A stretch of DNA of 64,000 bases from Pseudomonas batumici. Its GTDB lineage: Bacteria; Pseudomonadota; Gammaproteobacteria; Pseudomonadales; Pseudomonadaceae. The stretch covers positions 30,487-94,486 of the forward strand of contig NZ_JXDG01000034.1 in the NCBI RefSeq assembly GCF_000820515.1. The letters run 5' to 3'. The position numbers and the translations under genes are program-made. Numbering within the stretch: position 1 is the first letter of the stretch; each line of letters opens with the position of its first letter. Positions 8,469 to 16,766 of this stretch are shown one piece after another. The notes below the pieces were generated by a model that searched no databases, was not told where the DNA came from, and saw only the letters and a program-made list of their open reading frames with translations.

Positions 8469-10040
8469 ATGCCATTGACCGCCAAAGCTTCCCGCTCCTG
8501 GTTCGTGCGTTACGCCTTGAGCTTGTTGATCGGCCTGTTGCCGATCCTCTCGGGGATCGCCATCCTGCACTGGCAAGCCGCTCGGACCTTGGGCGAGGAC
8601 GCCGGGAAAACCGCCGGCGAAGCCCTGAGGCAGTTCGACCTGATGCTCGACAATGCCGCCGAGTCCGCCAATGTCATCCTGCCCCTGGCCGGCCAGCCTT
8701 GCGACGACATCAAATTGGCCTTGCGCGAGCAGGTCACCCGACAGCCCTACGTCCGGGCCGCGAACCTGGCCTGGAACAACAACCTGTATTGCACCTCGCT
8801 GTTCGGGCCTTATCAGGAAGCGATCGACCCGGCCGACTATGTCGACGGCACGCTCTGGCTGATGAACGGCAATCCGGTGACCCCCAAGTCTTCGCTGCTG
8901 GCCTACCGCCTGCAGGACGGCAAGGGGGCCGCCATGGTCAGCATCGACGGCTATCACCTGGCCAATACCCTGCGCCTGATCGGCCGTGAAGCCGGTTTGT
9001 ACCTGCAGGTCGGCGATGTCTGGATCTCCGGCCAGGGCCAGGTCCACGAGGGCACCGCCCCCGGGTTTGCCGTCGGGCAGACGAGCTTGTCCTCCAGCCG
9101 CTTCCCTTTCAGCGTCAGCACCGGCTTCCCCGCGGGAGAAGCCTGGCGTTACGTCGGCAAGGAGTATCCGGCCCCGATGGCCCTGCTGCTGGTGTTCGGC
9201 GTGCTGGCCGGGGCCACGGCACGCTGGTTGCAGAAACGTTCCGGCGCACCGACCCACGAACTGCGGCGAGCCCTGGAAGCCCGGGAATTCATTCCCTATT
9301 TCCAGCCGGTGGTGCGCAGCGATACCCGGCAATGGGCGGGGGCGGAAGTGTTGATGCGCTGGAGGCATCCCCGTGAGGGGCTGGTGCGCCCGGACCTGTT
9401 CATTCCCCTGGCCGAAGATTCAGGCCTGATCGTGCCGATGACCCGTTCATTGCTGCAACAGACCGCCGCCCTGCTCGCCCCGCACGCGGCGAGCTTTGAG
9501 CCCGGCTTTCACCTGGGCGTGAACATCACCGCCCGGCATTGCCAGGACCTCGAACTGGTGGATGACTGCCGCGACTTTCTTGCCGCCTTTGCTCCAGGCC
9601 AGGTGCGCCTGGTGCTGGAGTTGACGGAACGGGAACTGATCGAACCCAGCGCCGTTGCCCACCAACTGTTCGCCCAGTTGCGCGAAATGGGCGTGATGAT
9701 TGCCATCGACGACTTCGGCACCGGGCATTCCAGCCTCAGTTACTTGCGCCAGTTCAATGTCGACTACCTGAAAATCGATCAGAGCTTCGTCGCCATGATC
9801 GGCGCCGACGCGTTATCAGGGCATATTCTGGACAGCATTATCGAGTTGAGCGCCAAGCTTGAACTAGGGATCGTCGCCGAAGGGGTCGAAACCCTTGCAC
9901 AACGCGACTACCTGACATCCCGGGGCGTTGGATTTCTCCAGGGCTACTTGTTTGGCAAGCCGCTGCCGGCGGAAGACTTTCTCGACAATTTCAAACGGCA
10001 GGCCTGCACACAAGAGGATAATATCGCGGTATCGGAATAA
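8469..10040 (+). CDS. CSS-motif/EAL domain cyclic-di-GMP phosphodiesterase
   Basis: A 523-residue membrane protein that should hydrolyse c-di-GMP to pGpG. An N-terminal transmembrane helix (YALSLLIGLLPILSGIAIL) leads into a periplasmic CSS domain (residues about 35-235) with paired cysteines, CDDIK and YCTSLFG, then a second helix (APMALLLVFGVLAGATA). The EAL domain spans about 265-515: GAEVLMRW in place of the EAL triplet but with the Glu kept, NIT, E-L-T-E, DDFGTGHSSLSYL, KIDQSF, and EGVET. All metal-binding and catalytic positions I can see are present, so it is likely active. In E. coli PdeC-type proteins the CSS disulfide controls activity; the same redox control is an inference here. 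Confidence 0.92.
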   Translation: MPLTAKASRSWFVRYALSLLIGLLPILSGIAILHWQAARTLGEDAGKTAGEALRQFDLMLDNAAESANVILPLAGQPCDDIKLALREQVTRQPYVRAANLAWNNNLYCTSLFGPYQEAIDPADYVDGTLWLMNGNPVTPKSSLLAYRLQDGKGAAMVSIDGYHLANTLRLIGREAGLYLQVGDVWISGQGQVHEGTAPGFAVGQTSLSSSRFPFSVSTGFPAGEAWRYVGKEYPAPMALLLVFGVLAGATARWLQKRSGAPTHELRRALEAREFIPYFQPVVRSDTRQWAGAEVLMRWRHPREGLVRPDLFIPLAEDSGLIVPMTRSLLQQTAALLAPHAASFEPGFHLGVNITARHCQDLELVDDCRDFLAAFAPGQVRLVLELTERELIEPSAVAHQLFAQLREMGVMIAIDDFGTGHSSLSYLRQFNVDYLKIDQSFVAMIGADALSGHILDSIIELSAKLELGIVAEGVETLAQRDYLTSRGVGFLQGYLFGKPLPAEDFLDNFKRQACTQEDNIAVSE

Positions 10041-10282
10041 GTCGCGGACACTTGTCTATCCTATTTTTTGTAACACCTAGAGCACGTTATTTACTCTTGG
10101 CGTGATAACTACTACACTTTTTCATGCATGCTGTAAATTGACAGGAGCCCCAGAGGCTTATAAGTAACTTTCCGCACTGCCACACCAAGGTGCATACGCG
10201 TGACGAAAGCCGTTGCAAGCATTGGCTTGTCGTTTTGTTTTAGGTAGATGGCAGCCGAATACAATTCGTGGAGATAAACATC

Positions 10283-10639
10283 TTGTCCAAACTCGCTGAA
10301 TTCCGTGCCGCAGAACAAGCCCTGAAAGCACAACTCGCCCAGCTTGAAGCCCTGAAAAACGATGCGGGGCTCAAAAAGGAGATCGAGTTCGAGGAAAAAC
10401 TCAAGGGTCTGATGAAATCCTACGACAAGAGCCTGCGCGACATCATCGCGATCCTCGACCCCAGCGCGGGTCGGGCGGCCGCCGCGGCGCCCAAGCAGCG
10501 CCGTGCCCGCGTGGTCAAGGTCTACCACAACCCTCATACCGGTGAGCTGATCGAAACCAAGGGCGGCAATCACCGTGGCCTGAAAGCCTGGAAGGAACAA
10601 TACGGTGCGGCTACCGTGGATTCCTGGCTGCGCGGTTGA
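10283..10639 (+). CDS. mvaV: MvaT/MvaU-family H-NS-like silencer (MvaV)
   Basis: A 118-residue nucleoid-associated protein that binds AT-rich DNA and silences horizontally acquired genes. The N-terminal half is a coiled-coil dimerisation region (SKLAEFRAAEQALKAQLAQ), and the C-terminal half carries the DNA-binding core YHNPHTGELIETKGGNHRGL. I chose the TTG at 10283, which gives the family start MSKLAEFRAAE and sits nine bases after GGAG; the upstream in-frame GTG at 10268 overlaps that Shine-Dalgarno sequence and would add five residues. A strong terminator follows 18 bases after the stop. A probable small RNA gene lies downstream. Confidence 0.93.
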   Translation: MSKLAEFRAAEQALKAQLAQLEALKNDAGLKKEIEFEEKLKGLMKSYDKSLRDIIAILDPSAGRAAAAAPKQRRARVVKVYHNPHTGELIETKGGNHRGLKAWKEQYGAATVDSWLRG

Positions 10640-10656
10640 CTTCGCGCCTCAACGCC

Positions 10657-10683
10657 AAAGCCCTGCCCACGCAGGGCTTTTTT
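10657..10683 (+). terminator. mvaV Rho-independent terminator
   Basis: A ten-base-pair stem AAAGCCCTGC/GCAGGGCTTT with loop CCAC runs into further T residues, directly after the mvaV stop. Confidence 0.92.
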
Positions 10684-10881
10684 CTTGGCTCCTGGCGTAC
10701 AGGCGATGACGCCCAGAACCACTCGGCTATTCAATTAGCAAGCTATCCATCGTTCATGGCGGCGACAAGACTTTCAGACAAGAGTTCCCACTTTGAGTCT
10801 GGTGTCGGGAAAGCAGAACTCAAAAACGACAGAATGCCCGTTATAGCCGGACCAGAGCGTTTCACCTTCTCTTATATTGCA

Positions 10882-10899
10882 TGTAAAGAATTTCTCACA
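10882..10899 (+). promoter_or_regulatory. GacA-box-like upstream activating sequence
   Basis: TGTAAA-N6-CTCACA matches the known GacA box (TGTAAG-N6-CTTACA) in ten of twelve fixed positions with the correct six-base spacing. A CTATTAC hexamer-plus (10924-10930), resembling an RpoS-type -10, follows 24 bases later, and a terminator-ended non-coding stretch comes next. Confidence 0.5.
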
Positions 10900-10936
10900 C
10901 GGCCCTGAGCGAATGCCTGCTCCCTATTACGCCTGT

Positions 10937-11050
10937 CGGATGAAAAACAAGCCGCTCATGCGCTTCACAGATTTTTCACATCCATTCTTACAGGATGAAG
11001 GCTGCTAAAGGATTAGCGCCCCAATGCCCGCTTCGGCGGGCTTCTTTATG
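10937..11050 (+). ncRNA. Candidate Gac-controlled small RNA (RgsA/Rsm-like)
   Basis: A non-coding stretch of about 110 bases lies between the GacA-like box and a terminator. It contains a CATCC/GGATG stem (10979-10997) and a second hairpin, GCTAA-AGGA-TTAGC (11004-11017), whose loop presents GGA, the core of RsmA/CsrA binding sites. The 3' end is the stem GCCCGC-TTCG-GCGGGC with TTCTTTAT. No open reading frame with a ribosome binding site fits it. With only three GGA motifs it has fewer than RsmX/Y/Z, and the RpoS-like -10 plus the single box suggest an RgsA-type RNA. The 5' end is inferred from the -10 and not measured. Confidence 0.5.
11026..11048 (+). terminator. Terminator of the candidate small RNA
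   Basis: A six-base-pair GC stem with a TTCG tetraloop is followed by TTCTTTAT. It is about 370 bases past the mvaV terminator and 220 bases before gloA, so it must end an independent transcript. Confidence 0.75.
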
Positions 11051-11269
11051 CCTCTTCGGCGACCTGTATACACTTTCCTATAACTTCCTGATAAAACCGA
11101 AGTAGCCCAATATTACCCGGCTCCGCTATGCTCGGGACTAAAATCCGCCCGTCCGAATTTGGCGCCCGCACCTCGCTTTCAGTATGATCCCAGCCCACAG
11201 GATCGGAATCGGCGAGTCTGCTGCCGCGTCCATGATCGCCCGCCTTTTTACCAGCTTTGCGGAGAGCCC

Positions 11270-11800
11270 ATGAGCCTGCAAGACCTGAACACCTTCCCCG
11301 GCGTGACCGCCCAACCCGACACCGCCACCCAGGGCTTCGTGTTCAACCACACCATGCTGCGGGTCAAGGACATCACCCGATCCCTGGATTTCTACACCCG
11401 CGTACTGGGTTTTTCCCTGGTGGAGAAGCGTGACTTCCCCGAGGCCGAATTCAGCCTGTATTTCCTCGCGCTGGTGGACAAGGCCCGAATCCCGGCCGAT
11501 TCCGCCGAGCGCACCCAGTGGATGAAGTCGATTCCAGGCATCCTGGAACTGACCCACAACCACGGCACCGAAAATGACCCGGACTTCGCCTACCACAATG
11601 GCAATACCGATCCCCGGGGGTTCGGCCACATCTGCATCTCGGTGCCGGATATTCGTGCCGCCTGCGAGCGCTTCGAAGCCCTGGGCGTGGAGTTCCAGAA
11701 ACGCCTGAGCGACGGTCGCATGAAAAGCCTGGCCTTCGTCAAGGATCCGGACGCCTACTGGGTTGAAATCATCCAGCCGGCGCCGCTGCTGGATGCCTGA
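11270..11800 (+). CDS. gloA: Lactoylglutathione lyase (glyoxalase I)
   Basis: A 176-residue glyoxalase I that isomerises the hemithioacetal of methylglyoxal and glutathione to S-lactoylglutathione. The VOC-fold repeats are clear: FNHTMLRVKDITRSLDFYTRVLGFSLVEKRDFPEAEFSLYFLAL, then LELTHNHGTE, GFGHICISVPDIRAACERFEALGVEF and YWVEIIQP. The His/Glu metal ligands of each half are present (FNHT, LELT, GHICI, VEII). The length with a central insertion matches the longer, Zn-type enzymes of pseudomonads. GGAGAG precedes the ATG. A strong terminator follows and is shared with the converging ahpF. Confidence 0.95.
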   Translation: MSLQDLNTFPGVTAQPDTATQGFVFNHTMLRVKDITRSLDFYTRVLGFSLVEKRDFPEAEFSLYFLALVDKARIPADSAERTQWMKSIPGILELTHNHGTENDPDFAYHNGNTDPRGFGHICISVPDIRAACERFEALGVEFQKRLSDGRMKSLAFVKDPDAYWVEIIQPAPLLDA

Positions 11801-11814
11801 TCGCGCCCTGTAAA

Positions 11815-11851
11815 GAAAAAACCCCATGAATCTTCGATTCATGGGGTTTTT
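11815..11851. terminator. Bidirectional terminator between gloA and ahpF
   Basis: A long perfect stem (ACCCCATGAATC/GATTCATGGGGT) is flanked by A-run and T-run on opposite sides, so it can end both the plus-strand gloA and the minus-strand ahpF transcripts. Confidence 0.92.
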
Positions 11852-11865
11852 CATGTGCAGCGCTA

Positions 11866-13431
11866 TCAGGCGGGGGCTGACGTACGGATCAGATGGTCGA
11901 AGGCGCTCAACGAAGCCTTGGCCCCCTCGCCCACCGCGATCACGATCTGCTTGTACGGCACCGTGGTGACGTCACCGGCGGCGAAAATCCCAGGCAGCGA
12001 GGTCTCGCCACGGGAGTCGACGATGATCTCGCCGCGTGGAGACAGCTCGACGCTGCCTTTGAGCCAGTCGGTGTTCGGCAACAGGCCGATCTGTACAAAG
12101 ATGCCTTCCAGGTCGACGGTGTGGAACTCACCCGAATCGCGATCCTTGTAGACCAGGCCGGTGACCTTCTGCCCATCCCCCTTGACCTCGCTGGTCAGCG
12201 CCGTGGTGATGACCGTGACGTTCGGCAGGCTGTACAGCTTGCGTTGCAGCACGGCGTCGGCGCGCAGCTTGCTGTCGAACTCCAGCAGCGTCACGTGGCT
12301 GACGATACCGGCCAGGTCGATGGCGGCCTCGACACCGGAGTTGCCGCCACCGATCACCGCGACGCGCTTGCCCTTGAACAGCGGGCCGTCACAGTGCGGG
12401 CAGAAGCACACGCCCTTGGCCTTGTATTCCTGCTCGCCCGGCACGCCCATTTCACGCCAGCGGGCACCGGTGGCCAGGATCACGGTCTTGGCCTTGAGGC
12501 TGGCACCGCTTTCAAAGCGCACTTCGTGCAGCTCGCCGGCACGCTTGGCTGGCACCAGGGCACTGGCGCGCTGCAGATTCATGATATCGACATCGTACTG
12601 GCGAACGTGCTCTTCCAGGGCACTGGCCAGCTTCGGCCCTTCGGTTTCCTGAACCGAGATAAAGTTCTCGATCGCCATGGTGTCCAGCACCTGGCCACCG
12701 AAACGCTCCGCCGCGACACCGGTACGGATGCCTTTGCGTGCGGCATAGATCGCCGCTGCGGCACCGGCCGGGCCACCGCCGACCACCAGGACCTCAAAGG
12801 CGTCCTTGGCGCTGATTTTTTCCGCTTGCTTCTGGGTGGCGCCGGTGTCGAGCTTGCCGAGGATTTCCTCCAGGCCCATGCGGCCCTGGCCGAAGTTCAC
12901 ACCGTTGAGGTAGATACTGGGCACGGCCATGATCTTGCGATCGTTGACTTCGTCCTGGAACAACGCGCCGTCGATGGCGACGTGACGGATGTTCGGGTTC
13001 AGCACCGCCATCAGGTTCAGCGCCTGGACCACGTCCGGGCAGTTCTGGCAGGACAGCGAGAAATAGGTCTCGAAGTTGAACTCGCCCTTGAGCGAGCGGA
13101 TCTGTTCGATCACTTCGACACTGGCCTTCGAAGGGTGGCCGCCGACTTGCAGCAAGGCCAGCACCAGCGAAGTGAATTCGTGGCCCATGGGGATACCGGC
13201 GAAACGCAGGCTGATATCGGCTCCCGGGCGATTCAACGAGAACGACGGCTTGCGCGCATCGGTACCGTTGTCCAACAAGGTGATGTCCGCGGAAAGACTG
13301 GCGACGTCTTTGAGCAGCGTGAGCATTTCCTGAGATTTCGCGCCGTCATCAAGGGAGGCGACGATCTCGATCGGTTGCGTAACCCGTTCCAGGTACGACT
13401 TCAACTGGGCTTTAAGATTGGCGTCCAACAT
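11866..13431 (-). CDS. ahpF: Alkyl hydroperoxide reductase subunit F
   Basis: A 521-residue flavoprotein that passes electrons from NADH to AhpC. The N-terminal tandem thioredoxin-like domain has its redox pair at C128/C131 (SCQNCPDV). The FAD domain starts at about residue 213 with [21 protein letters not shown], the active disulfide is C344/C347 (FCPHCDGP), and the NADH-binding motif is [17 protein letters not shown]. The C-terminal FAD motif [16 protein letters not shown] is complete. It lies downstream of ahpC on the same strand with 125 bases between them that contain a stem-loop. Confidence 0.97.
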   Translation of the reverse strand: MLDANLKAQLKSYLERVTQPIEIVASLDDGAKSQEMLTLLKDVASLSADITLLDNGTDARKPSFSLNRPGADISLRFAGIPMGHEFTSLVLALLQVGGHPSKASVEVIEQIRSLKGEFNFETYFSLSCQNCPDVVQALNLMAVLNPNIRHVAIDGALFQDEVNDRKIMAVPSIYLNGVNFGQGRMGLEEILGKLDTGATQKQAEKISAKDAFEVLVVGGGPAGAAAAIYAARKGIRTGVAAERFGGQVLDTMAIENFISVQETEGPKLASALEEHVRQYDVDIMNLQRASALVPAKRAGELHEVRFESGASLKAKTVILATGARWREMGVPGEQEYKAKGVCFCPHCDGPLFKGKRVAVIGGGNSGVEAAIDLAGIVSHVTLLEFDSKLRADAVLQRKLYSLPNVTVITTALTSEVKGDGQKVTGLVYKDRDSGEFHTVDLEGIFVQIGLLPNTDWLKGSVELSPRGEIIVDSRGETSLPGIFAAGDVTTVPYKQIVIAVGEGAKASLSAFDHLIRTSAPA

Positions 13432-13468
13432 GCGGGCGATTTCCCTTTTTCAGTACTCTAGAAATAAC

Positions 13469-13497
13469 AACGCCCAGGTGATTACCACCCGGGCGTT
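13469..13497 (-). terminator. Partial terminator/attenuator between ahpC and ahpF
   Basis: A seven-base-pair AACGCCC/GGGCGTT stem, extendable inward, lies about 60 bases past ahpC; the following minus-strand sequence has only a broken T-tract (GTTATTTC). Leaky termination here would give more AhpC than AhpF, the usual stoichiometry. Confidence 0.55.
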
Positions 13498-13556
13498 ATG
13501 GGGCGGTGCGGCTGACTTATGAAGTGCGGATGACCGCCCTTGAATGACTCACGGAC

Positions 13557-14120
13557 TTAGATCTTGCCGACCAGGTCCAGGGACGGAGCCAGGGTGGCCT
13601 CGCCTTCTTTCCACTTGGCTGGGCAGACTTCGCCTGGGTGAGCGGCAACGTATTGAGCGGCCTTGATCTTGCGCAGCAGCTCGGAAGCATCACGACCGAC
13701 GCCGCCATCGTTGATTTCAACGATTTTGATCTGGCCTTCCGGGTTGATCACGAAAGTGCCACGGTCTGCCAGGCCAGCTTCCTCGATCAGGACGTCGAAG
13801 TTGCGGGAGATGGTCAGGGTCGGGTCGCCGATCATGGTGTACTGGATCTTGCCGATGGCTGGCGAAGTGTTGTGCCAGGCAGCATGGGCAAAGTGGGTGT
13901 CAGTCGACACGCTGTAGATTTCAACGCCCAGTTTCTGGAACTCGGCGTAGTTGTCAGCCAGGTCTTCCAGCTCGGTCGGGCAAACGAAGGTGAAGTCGGC
14001 TGGGTAGAAGAACACGACAGACCATTTGCCTTTCAGGTCAGCGTCCGAGACTTCGACGAATGCGCCGTTTTTGAAAGCGGTTGCTTTGAACGGTTTAACT
14101 TGGCTGTTGATGATAGGCAT
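13557..14120 (-). CDS. ahpC: Alkyl hydroperoxide reductase subunit C (2-Cys peroxiredoxin)
   Basis: A 187-residue typical 2-Cys peroxiredoxin that scavenges hydrogen peroxide and organic peroxides. The peroxidatic cysteine C47 is in [11 protein letters not shown] and the resolving C166 in [14 protein letters not shown] and the C-terminal tail are complete. The start [12 protein letters not shown] at 14120 has GGAG upstream and matches the family; a longer frame reaching 14210 has no support. It is first of an ahpC-ahpF pair. An OxyR-like half-site lies about 90 bases upstream. Confidence 0.96.
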   Translation of the reverse strand: MPIINSQVKPFKATAFKNGAFVEVSDADLKGKWSVVFFYPADFTFVCPTELEDLADNYAEFQKLGVEIYSVSTDTHFAHAAWHNTSPAIGKIQYTMIGDPTLTISRNFDVLIEEAGLADRGTFVINPEGQIKIVEINDGGVGRDASELLRKIKAAQYVAAHPGEVCPAKWKEGEATLAPSLDLVGKI

Positions 14121-14211
14121 CGTTGACTCTCCGTCATGGGTTAAGAAGTTGATGGAGAGAATCCTAGCCATTCTTTCCTGCCCTGGCTCATTGGCAAAGC
14201 TGATGCTCACG

Positions 14212-14226
14212 ATTGGTATTTGCTAT
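14212..14226 (-). promoter_or_regulatory. OxyR-like site upstream of ahpC
   Basis: ATTGGTATTTGCTAT matches the OxyR half-motif ATAGnTnnnAnCTAT at eight of ten fixed positions. The expected second half-site seven bases on is poorly conserved. ahpC is a usual OxyR target. Confidence 0.4.
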
Positions 14227-14253
14227 GAGCAGACGCTATTAATAGAAGAAATC

Positions 14254-15216
14254 TTATGCTCCCTGATCCACCGGTTTCTCGGTGACCAGGCTCATGCCCG
14301 GAAAAGGACTGGCCTCGATATAGCGCATGGCCGACTTCATGTCCTTCCAGCCGACATAGCTCATCAGCGACTTCAGGTCCCAGCCGCTGCGGTGGGCCCA
14401 GGTGGCGAAGCCCCGGCGCAACGAATGGCTGGTGTAGTGCTCGGCGGCAATCCCGGCGCGTTCCAATGCCTGGCGCAACAAGGGGATGACACTGTTGGCG
14501 TGCAGCCCCTCCTCACCCAGATGCCCCCAGCGATCGATGCCGCGAAACACCGGGCCACGCACCAGCGCGGCGCTATTGATCCAGTCGATATAGGCCTGCA
14601 CCGGACACAGGCGCTGCAAGGCCGGGGCCTGATAGGTCTTGCCGAGGTTTTCACGGTCGCTTTTGCTGCGCGGCAAATAGAGCGTCATGCCTGTGCCGGC
14701 GACAGGGCGGACATGCTCGATCTCCAGGCGACAAAGCTCATCGCTGCGAAAACCCCGCCAGAAGCCCAGCAGGATCAACGCCTTGTCGCGTCGGGCGCGC
14801 AGCAGCGTCGGACGATCATCGGCGGCCAGGGCCAGGCTCGCCTGGGCATCGAGCCTGGCGACGACTTGCTCCAGATGCTGCAACTCGAGCGGTTCGGCCT
14901 GCTTCTCCCGGGCCGGGTGCAGGGCGCGGATGCCCTTGAACACCTTGCGCACCAGGGGCGCCTTGGTCGGATCGGCAAAACCCTGGCTGTTGTGCCACTG
15001 CGCCAGGGCCGAGAGCCGCAGCTTCAGGGTGTTGATCGACAACACCCCGGCATGGGCCATCAGGTAGCGCACCACACTGTCGCTGGTGGCCGGCAGGAAG
15101 CCGCCCCAACTCACTTCGAAATGTTCTATGGCGGCCTGGTAGCTGCGACGGGTGTTGTCCCGCGTCGCGGCCTGCAGGTAGCGCTCCAGCTCGTTCATCG
15201 CTTCGGTTCCAGACAT
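14254..15216 (-). CDS. Tyrosine recombinase, Cre-like (phage integrase family)
   Basis: A 320-residue site-specific recombinase. An N-terminal SAM-like core-binding domain (LERYLQAATRDNTRRSYQAAIEHF) precedes the catalytic domain. All catalytic residues are recognisable: Arg in GFWRGFRSDEL, Lys in LPRSKSDREN, His/Arg in SHSLRRGFATW, Trp in VGWKD in place of the usual second His, and the nucleophilic Tyr in MRYIE nine residues after the Trp, exactly the Trp-Tyr spacing of phage P1 Cre. I chose the ATG at 15216, with GGGGA upstream; a TTG at 15237 is possible. It is divergent from a KfrA-like gene and ends about 130 bases from ahpC. No attachment site or other phage gene is visible. Confidence 0.9.
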   Translation of the reverse strand: MSGTEAMNELERYLQAATRDNTRRSYQAAIEHFEVSWGGFLPATSDSVVRYLMAHAGVLSINTLKLRLSALAQWHNSQGFADPTKAPLVRKVFKGIRALHPAREKQAEPLELQHLEQVVARLDAQASLALAADDRPTLLRARRDKALILLGFWRGFRSDELCRLEIEHVRPVAGTGMTLYLPRSKSDRENLGKTYQAPALQRLCPVQAYIDWINSAALVRGPVFRGIDRWGHLGEEGLHANSVIPLLRQALERAGIAAEHYTSHSLRRGFATWAHRSGWDLKSLMSYVGWKDMKSAMRYIEASPFPGMSLVTEKPVDQGA

Positions 15217-15339
15217 TCGTACTGATTCCCCAGGCAAAAATGCGAAAACGGCTTATCACATGAGGTAATACCAGTATATCCCGTGTTAATAATTACAAAT
15301 ATCCGCTTCTCGATTTTATCTATATGCTATGTAAATACA

Positions 15340-15351
15340 TGGTACGTACCA
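15340..15351. promoter_or_regulatory. 12-bp perfect palindrome in the recombinase/kfrA intergenic region
   Basis: TGGTACGTACCA lies 24 bases before the kfrA-like ATG, with a further GTAC just downstream. It is a candidate operator for the KfrA-like protein, since plasmid KfrA proteins repress their own promoters. Confidence 0.5.
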
Positions 15352-15375
15352 CAGTACGAAATCGTAGGAGAGAAC

Positions 15376-16347
15376 ATGGCTCGCGGCGGCGTGAACAAGG
15401 CAGTGGTGCAGACGGCACGCTTGGCGATCCTCGCCCGCGGCGAGCACCCAAGCATCGATGCGGTACGTATCGAAATGGGCAATACCGGCTCCAAGACCAC
15501 CATCCACCGCTACCTCAAGGAACTGGACGACAGTGACCTGCGGCGCGCGGCGCCGGTGGAATCACTGGATGAAGAGCTGGGAGAACTGGTCTCCCGATTG
15601 GCGCAACGGCTTCAGGAACAGGCCCGGGAACCCGTCGAGCAGGCTCGGGCGCAGTGGGCGGCGGAAAAAGCCGAATGGCAGGCGCAGTTGACCGAGATGA
15701 CCCGGCAGTTGGAACAGCAGCGACGTCAGTTCGAGATCCAGTCCGTGGCCCTGGCCGATGAATCGGGCAACCTGCAGGCCACCCGCTCGATGCTGCAGAC
15801 CGAACAGACCCGCAACGCCGGGCTGAGCCAGGCCTGCAGCGACTACGAATTGCGCCTCAAGGACAAGGACCAGCAGATCCGTTCCCTGGAGGACAAGCAC
15901 CTGCATGCTCGCGAGGCCCTGGAACATTTTCGCAGTGCCGCCCGCGACCAGCGCGACCAGGAACAACGCCGGCATGAGGCGCAGTTGCAGCAGGTGCAGA
16001 TGGAACTGCGCCAGGCCCAGCAGAGCGCGTTGGTGCGCCAGGACGAGATCACCCAACTGCACCGGGATAATGAACGGCTGCTGGCGGAGGGTCGGGGAAC
16101 CTCGAAGGCGCTCAAGCTGACGCAGGAGCAGCTGGAAAAAGAGCGGGTGCGCGGGGAGCAGCAGCTCGAGCACGCTCGAACGCTGGAGAATGAGGACACC
16201 CTGCTCCGGGAACGCCTGCGGGTGGCACTGGAGGATGCCGAGTCGCTCAAGCTTGCAGCTACGGATCGGCAGGGGCTGGTTCAAGCGCTTGAACTCAAAC
16301 TAGCTGAAGCTGAAACAGCGCTTGAAGAGCTTCGCACACCTCTGTAG
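15376..16347 (+). CDS. KfrA-like DNA-binding coiled-coil protein
   Basis: A 323-residue protein with an N-terminal KfrA_N DNA-binding domain (residues about 5-60: NKAVVQTARLAILARGEHP, then GNTGSKTTIHRYLKELDDSD as the helix-turn-helix) followed by an almost uninterrupted coiled coil rich in Gln, Glu, Arg and Leu to the C-terminus. The ATG has GTAGGAG upstream; a longer frame starts at 15283 without one. KfrA of IncP plasmids is an autorepressor that forms filaments and helps plasmid stability. This one is chromosomal and head-to-head with a Cre-like recombinase, so the pair may be a plasmid-derived maintenance module. Confidence 0.88.
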   Translation: MARGGVNKAVVQTARLAILARGEHPSIDAVRIEMGNTGSKTTIHRYLKELDDSDLRRAAPVESLDEELGELVSRLAQRLQEQAREPVEQARAQWAAEKAEWQAQLTEMTRQLEQQRRQFEIQSVALADESGNLQATRSMLQTEQTRNAGLSQACSDYELRLKDKDQQIRSLEDKHLHAREALEHFRSAARDQRDQEQRRHEAQLQQVQMELRQAQQSALVRQDEITQLHRDNERLLAEGRGTSKALKLTQEQLEKERVRGEQQLEHARTLENEDTLLRERLRVALEDAESLKLAATDRQGLVQALELKLAEAETALEELRTPL

Positions 16348-16382
16348 TCCACCTGACTTGATGGCGATGCAGTATTCGCCAC

Positions 16383-16489
16383 CGCCATCGCCAGCAAGCC
16401 GGCTCCTACAAGTCGGCGTTCCAACACCAAAACATCGCCAGGCCCATCTTCTGTAGGAGCCGGCTTGCTGGCGATGGCGACCTCACATT
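16383..16489. repeat. REPIN
   Basis: Inverted REP arms (CATCGCCAGCAAGCCGGCTC and GTAGGAGCCGGCTTGCTGGC) are separated by about 50 bases. The pair lies between the kfrA-like gene and the mtl promoter. Confidence 0.88.
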
Positions 16490-16649
16490 CACCGCAACCA
16501 TTTCCCCTGCCATAGCCATCCGAATATGTACGGATTCGCCACCTGCACACCCCGCAAATCCCCATCCCCCCAGCTCGACCAGCTGTTTCCCCGACCTGCG
16601 ACATTCCGCCCCAGTGCAAAAAAGTACCGATTGAAGTGTCGTCAAGGAT

Positions 16650-16678
16650 TTGTCAGCACGGCATTTGAAGGCTGTAAT
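16650..16678 (+). promoter_or_regulatory. Candidate sigma-70 promoter of the mtl operon
   Basis: TTGTCA and TGTAAT are separated by exactly 17 bases, about 90 bases upstream of the mtlE ATG. The mtl operon of P. fluorescens is known to be activated by the AraC-type MtlR; a TTGA-N7-TCAA dyad just upstream (16631-16645) is a possible binding element. No MtlR gene lies in this window. The rest of the 16490-16766 gap shows no gene. Confidence 0.5.
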
Positions 16679-16766
16679 CAACGCCAGATTCTTCCTGGGC
16701 ACCGGAAGACACAACAACAATAAACCGACCTTCGAGCGCCTCCGTGCGCCAGAAGAGGAGTGTTCG

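Noticed and set aside
10636..10908. Small frame after mvaV
   Set aside because: It runs through the mvaV terminator and has no ribosome binding site or recognisable features.
15265..15296. lox-like recombination site between recombinase and kfrA-like gene
   Set aside because: Only five terminal bases on each side are complementary, far short of the 13-bp arms of lox sites; kept only as a weak note.
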